A DNA stretch of 64,000 nt from assembly GCA_015852425.1 (NCBI GenBank), contig JAAAIG010000033.1, positions 1 through 64,000 of the forward strand, in the 5' to 3' direction. This DNA is from Gryganskiella cystojenkinii (Eukaryota > Mortierellomycota > Mortierellomycetes > Mortierellales > Mortierellaceae). The notes beneath the pieces were generated by a model. The model had not been told where the DNA came from and made no database searches. It saw only the letters and a program-made list of their open reading frames with translations. Of this stretch, positions 56,363-64,000 are shown piece by piece. The position numbers were made by a program, and so were the translations under genes. The stretch's first letter is position 1; the number at the start of each line of letters is the position of its first letter.

Positions 56363-58607
56363 ATGGCCGATACTGCCTCCACCATTCCCCGTGAGGAACA
56401 CGTCTACCTCGCCAAGCTTGCTGAGCAGGCTGAGCGCTACGAAGGTAACCACACAGAATGAATTCTCCTATCAAGAGCAATCTCGATACACACCCACTGT
56501 GAATACCATCAACAACACCAGCCCATTTTACCCACCAAACCTCTATCCCTTGTCTTTTCTTGGTCAATTTCTCGTTCATTTTTCTTGCTGTTTTATAATT
56601 GCCTCGCCTTTACACCACGGCAAGGATATTCAGGATGTCTATCACTTTTTTCATGCATTTTTCTTTTTTTGTTTATCTCCCCGTTTCTCACTTTGCTTCG
56701 TTACTTTGGATTTTTTCGTTGCCGAAGTCAACAAAAGAAAAAACAACCACAAAAGCAAAATAATATTATGACCAAACGCGTGACCTGACCTGGTCCAGGT
56801 CCGTGGGAGAGAGAAGGAGAAAAAAAGCGAGGCAAAAAGAGATGGTGGCAGGGGTGAGAAAGCAAGAGCCGCTTATCTTTGAACTTTTTCTTTGTTTTTT
56901 TTGTGATTGCCATTATTTTGTTTATCATTGCTACTTTTTGAACGGATTATGGATGAACCGACTGAGAGAATTCCAAAGGAATGAACATGTCCTCATTATC
57001 ATCATCTGACGAGACTGAGCAAAAGAAATGCGAATTGTTTCTCAGGTGGAGGAAGACCTGTGTCGCACTTGAGGATTTAATGTACAAGAATGCCTTGTAG
57101 TCAGGATGGTGATGAAGTGGATGGCGTGCTCAGCTGGAACAGTGTCGATGATGGGTCCTCCGTTGACGCAGTCCCTAGGTCTCTCTCCCTATTCCCCCTT
57201 TGTCCTCTCCCCCTGGACGAGGAGTTCCCTTCTCGTTTCTGTGTGTCGTCCCCCCCCCCCACCACGTCACATTTTTTTCCCTTTTCCTTCTCAGTCCGTA
57301 TCATCGCGTAATACCCGTTCTGTCATATCATTCATGCCTTTTCTGCAACCTTCTCTCCCCTCTCCTTCTCCGCAATAACTTGCTTGTTCTTTGTGCGCTT
57401 TATTATTGTTGGAGCGTCATACGTGATACGGAGAACCTCGTGGAGCAGTAGCATATTTTGTGCCTCCGCGGTTCTTTATTCCCTTGCTTTTCTCTCGTGT
57501 TTTCTTTTGGTTCTTTCGCTTTCCTGTTCTGCGTTGGGCTATAACTCAATTTCTTCTTTGTTCTCCTTGCTGACCTGTTGGGATCATGAGATCTGAACAG
57601 AAAAAAAGGAAGGTAAAAGAAGGATAACAATGTTGACTGACGAATTCGTTTATTTACCTTCCGCTTGATAGAAATGGTCAACGAGATGAAGGCCGTTGCT
57701 TTCACTGACCAGGAGCTCACTGTCGAGGAGCGTAACTTGCTTTCGGTCGCTTACAAGAACGTGATCGGTGCCCGTCGCGCCTCGTGGCGCATCGTCTCTT
57801 CGATCGAGCAGAAGGAAGAGTCCAAGGGTGCTAGCGAACACGTCGTGTTGATCAAGACTTACCGTAGCGAAATCGAGAAAGAGCTCGCCAAAATCTGTAA
57901 CGATATCCTCGATGTGTTGGAGAAGCACTTGATCCCCGCCGCTGTCCAGGGAGAGTCCAAGGTCTTTTACCACAAGATGATGGGCGATTACCACCGTTAT
58001 TTGGCCGAGTTTGCTACTGGTGACGAGCGCAAGTCTGCCGCTGACAAGTCTTTGGAGGCTTACAAGGCTGCCTCTGAGGTCGCCATCACCGAGTTGCCTC
58101 CTACTCACCCCATCCGTCTCGGTTTGGCCCTCAACTTCTCCGTTTTCTACTATGAGATCTTGAACTCGCCCGACCGTGCTTGCCACTTGGCCAAGCAGGC
58201 TTTCGATGACGCAATTGCCGAGTTGGATACCCTTAGTGAGGAAAGCTACAAGGACTCTACGTTGATCATGCAGCTCCTTAGAGACAACTTGACCCTCTGG
58301 ACTTCGGACATGCAGGATGGTACGTTTCTGTTGCGGTTTGGTGAATGATTATTGTGCTATTTTTTTCTTCTCTTTCTGTTATTGAGGTTGATACTAATCG
58401 CATTTCGTTCTTTTTTTCTCATTTCTTTGGAACCTCTCTTCCTCTTGGATATCGGGATGCCTACTTCAACACTCACCACCACACAAAAACACACACACAC
58501 GTACTTGACGACATTTCAATACGCTCGCCCTCTTATCTACCTCTGATCATAACCACACAGCTGCTCCCAGTGCCAATGCAGAGGAAGAGCCCGCTCCCGA
58601 AGATTAG
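56363..58607 (+). CDS. 14-3-3 protein
   Basis: The model joins 56363..56444, 57672..58319 and 58561..58607 and gives 258 residues. The first signature [11 protein letters not shown] and the second block around [19 protein letters not shown] are intact, as are the phosphopeptide-binding basic residues in RRASWR and the DYHRYLAEF segment. The protein forms dimers that bind phosphoserine motifs in many signalling and trafficking partners. Coding starts with a 27-residue exon, followed by an unusually long 1227-base intron (56445..57671). The C-terminal exon is only 47 bases and encodes a variable acidic tail ([15 protein letters not shown]). Codon use is strongly biased, in line with an abundant protein. 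Confidence 0.96.
56445..57671 (+). other. Long first intron of the 14-3-3 gene
   Basis: The 1227-base intron stands out against a local norm near 100. It starts GGTAACC-like (G|GTAACC) and ends TTGATAG. It contains T-rich blocks (56640-56720) and a run of C (57250-57260), but no frame that looks like an alternative exon to me. Confidence 0.8.
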
Positions 58608-58805
58608 AATAGATTCTAAACATGGAAGCGACCTCTCAACAAAGCGACTTCTGACAACAGCCTCCGTCCCCCAACCTCTTTCCTGCCAGAAACAAGTAAC
58701 CCTGTTCTCCCCCTCTTAACACCGAACTCTGCTGCTATTAAACTTACAGCAACTTTTTTTTTTGTTGTCTGAAAAAAAAACTTATCTGCTTGTATTACTT
58801 TTTCT

Positions 58806-59778
58806 TTATTGTATCAGCTCGTAAATGTAAAAGTGTTGTTCAGTTCCTCCACAGACGAGGTAGGATTGAAGCTCGGGGATCTCCCATCGCATCGACAGGA
58901 CTACCTTCTGTCGCTTCTCGACGAGATCCAACAGGAGTGGAGCGAGCTTGGACAGGGCCTCGGGTAACAGATACACAAAGACATGCGATGATTCCATGAG
59001 GAGGTCTCCCATGGTGGTGATTTTATCCGAGAGTCCTCTAGGAATGAGGATCGGAAGCAGAGGTTCGTCATACCGTTCGACAATATCTCCGTAATACAGC
59101 TCGAGTCGAGAGAGTATCTCATTTTCATCCTGGCCTGAACCCAGACCCGAATCTGCAGACAACGTTGCGTCGTTTCTTGATATTGTTGATGATGTGGTTT
59201 GTGTCTGTGCTGTTTGGGCCACGATCTCGTCGCGTGATTGCTCCAGCAGGGCTCTATCAAGATCGACTCCGACAGCCCTCACGAGTTTAGAAGGCGTGAA
59301 GGTTTCAAGAGCTCGTCGTAGGACGAGACCATCGCCGCAACCGAGATCAAGGATCATTTTCCTGCTAGGACTCGAGAAATGAACGTGCTTGAGCATGCTC
59401 GCGAGGATGTCTTGAGGAGTCGGCCTGTACGGTGAGACGAACCCATTAGCCCTGTTTTTCGTGAAAAGAGTGTCGCAAAGAAAGAGCAAAGCTTTGTTAC
59501 TTCTTTGGTCACGCATCCACGAGAACAGGAAACGAAGGTTCCGCATACCAGTCATATGAAAAGAGTCGTGATCCTCCAGCAAGCTTGGTTTCGTTCAAGA
59601 GGTCAGGGTTGTCCTTGTATCGATCGTATTCTTTCTCCTCTTCCACGTGTTCGTTCTGGTCCTCATTGACTGTGCTCTCGATTACAGATGTGGGCTTGAA
59701 CGATTCCGCTGGCGTTTGAAATGACCCTAGCGTTGTCCTTGACTCAAGTGCCTCCTTGGCTCCATGCGTGTTTTCCAT
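58806..59778 (-). CDS. Class I SAM-dependent methyltransferase
   Basis: The model is complement(join(58806..59451, 59549..59778)) and gives 291 residues. The splice completes a Trp codon (FSYDW|ANGFVSPYRPTPQDIL). The SAM-binding motif I is ILDLGCGDGLVLRRAL, motif II AVGVDLDRALLEQS, and the later strand is HVFVYLLPEALSKLAPLL. The arrangement, with a PTPQDI segment just before motif I, recalls small protein-lysine methyltransferases of the FAM173/ATPSCKMT kind. The substrate is not identifiable. The first 75 residues are acidic and probably disordered. A GTCACGTG lies 88 bases upstream of the start. Confidence 0.82.
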
Positions 59779-59865
59779 TGTTTGTTAAATGACCAAGGTC
59801 AATACAATAAAAGAGTGGAGAAGGAATGATCATCCTTTGAAATTCTCAAGAACAGTGTTCAACCA

Positions 59866-59871
59866 CACGTG
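59866..59871. promoter_or_regulatory. CACGTG element (GTCACGTG on minus strand)
   Basis: In the 135-base gap upstream of the methyltransferase and downstream of the G3BP-like stop. Confidence 0.45.
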
Positions 59872-59913
59872 ACCAGATATCGTTTTTTTTATTTATTTCC
59901 CGAGTTGAAAGTT

Positions 59914-61629
59914 CTACTTTGCTGCCACGGCAGGTGCCTTGTTGTTCTGTTGAAAGTTCTTACGATCCTGCTGTACGGCTCCACGAGGGGTACTATTGTT
60001 AATTTGGTTGGTGGGGCGAGGGCCACGGGGACCAATGTTACCCTGCGGTCCCTGCCCTTGGCCTTGTCCTTGATGAAACTGCCTAGGTCCATTAGAGCTA
60101 TTGTTATGGTTGCCACGACGTCTTTCTTCCGCTAGGACAACCTCATTGCCCACAGGGACCGTGTTCTGTCTGAGAGCCGCATTCATGGCTTCCGGAGTAG
60201 AGAAATCCAGGAAGGCGCAGTTCTTCTTGAGCGTCAACTCCAAATGCGTCACGACACCGAATTTTGAGAAGGCCGCCCGCAATTGATCCAAGCTCATGCG
60301 GTCCGTCACGTTTTTGATGTAGATCGAGTGGTATTCCTCTCGACCACTGGGGCGATATCCTTGCGGACGTTGTTGCTGCTGTTGACTTTGCTGGGGATGG
60401 GATGGGGTTTGGGGTTTGGGAGTAGGAGCAGCGGCAGGACCGGCAGTAGTTGTTGGAGCATGCGCGACAGCGCCGGGTTTAGGCGCCGCAACCTGGCTCC
60501 ATTGAGTCGACTTGTTGGCAGCGAGATTCGCCCAGGTCGGGGCTTTGGGGGGCTGAGCAGGCGCAGGTGTGACGGTGGTCTGATCCGCTGGTGAGGAAGG
60601 AGTAACAGAAACAGCCTCCAACAAAGGCGAGTCCGCAGTTGTGGCAACAGAGATCGCTTCGACGGCGGATTTCTCCTGGATCGAATCCTCAGGCTTGACC
60701 TCCTTCCTGTCTGCCTTCTTCTCGGTCTGTTTTCTCTCGATTGGGTGCTTCTTCTCAACCTTCTTGTCCATGGGCTTCTTTTGAGATGGACTGGCGGTCT
60801 GGGGCTGAGATTCCTGAACCTGGGTTTTAGTGACGGTCTCCTCTGTAGCTGCGGCAACGTCAGGCGCGGCCTCGGCAGGAATCGAAGCCTTGATATCACC
60901 GTTTTCGGGCGTTGTCTGGTCAATATGATCCTGGGCTGCTGTTCCCGCTGCATTGACGACGGGGTTTACAGAAGCTGCTGTTACTGCCGAAGCAGAATCT
61001 TGAGCGGATTCTTGTTCCGCGACGACGGCCTCTTCTCCGTCCTCTTCGTCATCGAGGTCCTCCTTCAAGTAGCGAAAGATGTCGTTGAGGACATAGTAAC
61101 CCTTGGGTTGTTCTGCGAGGAAAAAAGTCTGGACAAACTTTTGAGCAGGACCACCCCTGTTGGAGAGCTCACCAAGAACCTGGAGAATAATTCCACCACC
61201 AAAGGAACCCTGGCAGTCGACGTTACTCACAAGGACCTTGCAGTCCTCAAAGTCAAGGTCCTGGATCTTTGTTTTGATTGCCTGTATGAAAAAGCAGAGA
61301 AGATGGAACAAAAAAAAAAAAAAGTAAAAACCAGAATGTATTTTCTTGGGATAGGGAGCCTTAAAACAATTCAACCTCAGTGAGAAATACATGCAGGAAA
61401 GATGCAAACCAACCTGTTGACCTATGCAGGTTTCGACTTCCTCGCCTTGAAAACCATGGCTCATGGTCGAGTTCTCTTTGTAAAAGAGATGGACTCGCAG
61501 AGGTTTCTTGTTCAAGTAGGTGTAGTACTCGTGCGCGAATGCCATGCCGACTTCCAAGCTCTTGTCTTGGGTGGTGGCGATGTTGCTGGTGGAGTTGCCC
61601 GAGGCGGGGTTGACTTCAGGGGCAGCCAT
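59914..61629 (-). CDS. G3BP/Bre5-like NTF2 and RRM protein
   Basis: The model is complement(join(59914..61281, 61414..61629)) and gives 527 residues. An NTF2-like domain (about 25-150) begins SLEVGMAFAHEYYTYLNKKP, with the TMSHGFQGEE segment, and ends in GYYVLNDIFRYL. An acidic stretch, a long Ala/Pro/Gln-rich linker, one RRM (about 390-465; SIYIKNVTDRMSLDQLRAAF and NCAFLDFSTPEAM) and an Arg/Gly/Gln-rich tail follow. This order is that of animal G3BP and fungal Nxt3/Bre5, which help assemble stress granules and bind the ubiquitin protease Ubp3/USP10. The start is the first ATG in frame. Confidence 0.92.
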   Translation of the reverse strand: MAAPEVNPASGNSTSNIATTQDKSLEVGMAFAHEYYTYLNKKPLRVHLFYKENSTMSHGFQGEEVETCIGQQVGLHLSCMYFSLRLNCFKAPYPKKIHSGFYFFFFLFHLLCFFIQAIKTKIQDLDFEDCKVLVSNVDCQGSFGGGIILQVLGELSNRGGPAQKFVQTFFLAEQPKGYYVLNDIFRYLKEDLDDEEDGEEAVVAEQESAQDSASAVTAASVNPVVNAAGTAAQDHIDQTTPENGDIKASIPAEAAPDVAAATEETVTKTQVQESQPQTASPSQKKPMDKKVEKKHPIERKQTEKKADRKEVKPEDSIQEKSAVEAISVATTADSPLLEAVSVTPSSPADQTTVTPAPAQPPKAPTWANLAANKSTQWSQVAAPKPGAVAHAPTTTAGPAAAPTPKPQTPSHPQQSQQQQQRPQGYRPSGREEYHSIYIKNVTDRMSLDQLRAAFSKFGVVTHLELTLKKNCAFLDFSTPEAMNAALRQNTVPVGNEVVLAEERRRGNHNNSSNGPRQFHQGQGQGQGPQGNIGPRGPRPTNQINNSTPRGAVQQDRKNFQQNNKAPAVAAK

Positions 61630-62139
61630 GGTATCGATATAAGTTCTATGCGTGTGTGTGTGATCTGTTTGGTTGGTAACAGTGGGTCGATGCCGATGAA
61701 TTGACGAGTACAAAGGGGAATGAAAGAAAGGACGAGTGGAGTGGAGATTTGATGGAATGGTAGATTTGGAGGCAAAAACAAAAGGAAAGAAAGAAAGGCG
61801 ATTTGGAACAAAAAGGAAAAATGACTATTATTCTGTCGCGTCACATTTTGTTCCCACCGATCCACCGCGCTAGAGACAAACCCAGTCTGTCTGGCAGGCT
61901 GTCAAGTCGCCTGCTCTCACGGCTGATCTCCATCATAATCCGTATCACTAACCGTCCCACAATCCAACCATTCAACGGCATTTCTTTCATATGATCTTTA
62001 CAATTTTGCGTTTATTGGCATGCTGACGATTCATACACTCTTCTCCTGTTGGCTCGCGCGAGTTGTTCTTACTCTTGCTTGATACTGTTTGTTTGGTGCA
62101 AGTTTTCTTTTGCTCCACATGAAATGCTTCTGTGCATTT
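61630..62139. other. Intergenic region between the G3BP-like and RBR genes
   Basis: 510 bases forming the G3BP-like promoter and the RBR 3' end. Contains a short GT repeat at about 61650-61662. No coding sequence seen. Confidence 0.5.
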
Positions 62140-63813
62140 TTACTTGGGGCTGTTGAAGTCTACGAAAAATTCCCAGCGTCCCTCGGCAAGACCCTTGGCC
62201 GTGTCCTCGAGCACGACCTCACGACGGCTGCCAACATAAACAGTCTTGTCCAGAACCTGCTGACGAAGCTCCGCAATCTTTTCCCGCTCAATCGGCTTCT
62301 CGAGCAACTCACTCAGAGCCTCGACTGCAACCTCAAGATCACGTTGGTTGTCCTCAAACAACTCGGTCATGTTGTTACGGGCCAAGTAGAAAGCGAACGC
62401 ATAGGTCCAGCGCAACGTCATACGACAAGACGTCAATACATCCACGGCCTTCTTCAAGAACTGAACTTCAATCCAGGACAGATCGCTTGTCCGCTGCATC
62501 TCTTCCATCTTTTTCTCTGTCTTGGTATATAAATCCCGATCCAATTTGGCAGAGTGTTCGTGGTTCGCGAAGCGGTTGTAGTACTATAAATGACATAGTA
62601 GAAGAGTGGGAGAAACAGGCCTATTAGTATCCAAGACTAAAGTGTGTTGTTCCGAATAAAAGAGACAATCAATAAAATTAAAAAAAAAAGGATAACGTTA
62701 CATGAAGGTATCTCTCGAGAGATGCTCGAGACTTTGCTTGGTTATCACGGGCATCTGTGCTGCTCGACTCCTCGAAACGATTGCAGTTATACCAGCTGGT
62801 GCCGTGCTCAGACCAAGGACCCATGCAGACCCAGCAAAACTCGTATTTGCACTTGCGGCATGTCATGTGGTTGCATCCACCGTTCTTTTCGATGGTCGAT
62901 AGACACTTGCCGCACTCCTTTGTATGGGCAGAGATCCAGTTGGCCGTCTCAGAGTCATCCGCACACTTTTTCTGCCACATCTTGACAAGCGCGCACTGGG
63001 CTGGTTGATGGTCACCAAGACCACAGCCGAAACAGAACTTGTAGCCGCAAGCACAGAGGACCGTTGGCACGACAGTCTTGAACGATGAATGAGGGAGACG
63101 ACAGTCGATAGCATTTTCGCAATTAGGTGCCGGGCACCAACGGAGATTATCCAGGTCCGCGACATACGCTCTATCTTGTAGTTGACGGTATCTGCAAAGG
63201 AGGGTAAGAAAAAAAAGGGTCAATTACGGGTCTGAACGCAGCTTGTTAATCACGCGCATTGGAAAAAAAAAGATCACTTACTTTGCCATGACAGGGGGCT
63301 GCACGGCCTTCTTGATCGTCTCTTCATCCACTACAGAACTGCACCCGGATTCGGGGCACAGGATACGACGGCACTCGCCCTCCTCGACAATCTTTTGGGT
63401 CAGGTATTGCTCGTAACAGGGCTGACAAAAGACATGACCGCATCGGAGACCCAGAGCAGGTCCAGCACTGCTGTCATCAAAGCAGATCATGCAAACAAAG
63501 CCTCTTGGCCGTTTGAGGACGGGTGTGTGAACATCATCGAGGACCACACCTGCTTGGTCCAGAATCTTTTGAGAATGGTCCATATACTGCTCGACCAAGC
63601 GTTCCTTGTTCCATTTGAAACTCCTGAGCAAGGCGGTAGCTTGTTGCATTGTCACGCCGAGGATACCGGCAACATGAGAAGATGCAGATACCTGGTTGCT
63701 AATGATATCGGAGAGGGGCAAGACCGTAAAGTCAACCTCGTAGGCCTTCTTGCGTTGCTTTTCTGTGACCATGTCCTGGAAACCCATGTCTCCTCCTTGT
63801 TCAAACTCAACGT
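62140..63813 (-). CDS. Ariadne-type RBR E3 ubiquitin ligase (5' end outside the window)
   Basis: The visible exons are complement(join(62140..62583, 62702..63191, 63282..63813)) and encode 488 complete codons, plus one completed from the missing upstream exon. RING1 (CMICFDDSSAGPALGLRCGH and the following Cys pairs), the IBR (WCPAPNCENAI through FCFGCGLGDHQPAQC) and RING2 (CGKCLSTIEKNGGCNHM, then CRKCKYEFCWVC) are complete. The catalytic cysteine is the one in GGCNHM. The C-terminal exon is the helical Ariadne domain that holds the ligase inactive until it meets neddylated cullin. The first visible exon starts after a TAATAG acceptor with DVEFEQGGDM in phase 1, so the acidic N-terminus and start codon must lie beyond 64000. 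Confidence 0.93.
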
Positions 63814-64000
63814 CTATTAAAGAGATTGCAAAGCAGATGTCAAAGTGTGCAAAAAGTTGTCAGCAAAATGGACAAGGTTCGCATATTGTGCTCGGGCTCA
63901 GGGCATAGGGAAGAAGAAAGGGAATCATGGTCGTGACAACACAGAAACAAAAAAAAAAGAAACAGTGTATATGAAAAGGGGGGTTGTCGTTGCATGTCGC
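63814..64000 (-). other. Incomplete intron of the RBR gene
   Basis: Sequence upstream of the first visible RBR exon. I found no donor or coding start in it, so the intron probably continues past the window edge. Confidence 0.55.

Noticed and set aside
59644..59649. CACGTG inside the methyltransferase gene
   Set aside because: It lies in coding sequence and was not counted with the promoter copies.

Overview
The window is nuclear DNA of a filamentous fungus, most likely an early-diverging one (Mucoromycota, and within it probably Mortierellaceae). The genes are eukaryotic, closely packed (about one per 2.5 kb) and cut by many short GT-AG introns of roughly 80-150 bases. Several proteins carry long glutamine/serine-rich tails. 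The gene content (an arrestin adaptor, a RhoGEF, a tyrosine-kinase-like kinase with HGD in place of HRD, a PIKfyve scaffold, a P1B copper pump) is fungal. The placement is inferred from gene style and content, not from an alignment. Two runs of N (25174-25211 and 36715-36724) mark assembly gaps, both inside introns. I saw no rRNA, tRNA, CRISPR array or intact transposon.

Layout, left to right (strand in brackets): AARSD1-type alanyl-tRNA editing protein (+); alpha-arrestin with a PPxY motif (-); signal-peptide protein with an acidic tail (-); a stretch of decayed coding sequence at 8.1-9.0 kb; NmrA-like Rossmann protein with a GC-AG intron (-); CHMP7-like ESCRT protein (+); a 2684-residue RhoGEF (-); aquaglyceroporin (+); Yippee zinc protein (-); VAC14 (+); ArsC-like thioredoxin-fold protein (-); a six-repeat Myb/SANT protein with a mitochondrial-type leader (+); dephospho-CoA kinase (+); RAE1/Gle2 (-); a GSKIP-domain protein (+); a protein kinase (-); copper P-type ATPase (+); RBM42-type RRM protein (+); SGNH-like protein with altered catalytic residues (-); mitochondrial ribosomal protein uS9m (-); CorA/ALR-type magnesium transporter (-); PHO-4 family phosphate transporter (+); 14-3-3 (+); class I methyltransferase (-); G3BP-like NTF2/RRM protein (-); and the 3' part of an Ariadne-type RBR ubiquitin ligase (-) that runs off the right edge.

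This is a housekeeping neighbourhood, not a cluster built for one task. Some themes recur: membrane traffic and endolysosome function (arrestin, CHMP7, VAC14), ion and solute transport (glycerol/water, Cu, Mg, phosphate), ubiquitin linkage (a PPxY arrestin and an RBR ligase), and RNA handling (RAE1, RBM42, G3BP). Many neighbours are divergent pairs sharing 250-550 bases of promoter, and convergent pairs are separated by as little as 94 bases.

The observations I would follow first are: a metallothionein-like CxC cysteine cluster inserted in the cytoplasmic ATP-binding part of the copper ATPase; a Myb-repeat protein whose first 77 residues look like a mitochondrial presequence; a GTCACGTG element that recurs in at least six intergenic promoters, two of which also share an 11-base CTTAGTTAAGG word; and an SGNH protein with GDD and GSCD in place of GDS and GxND. 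Gene models were built by hand from splice signals, reading-frame continuity and family resemblance. No database search was possible.
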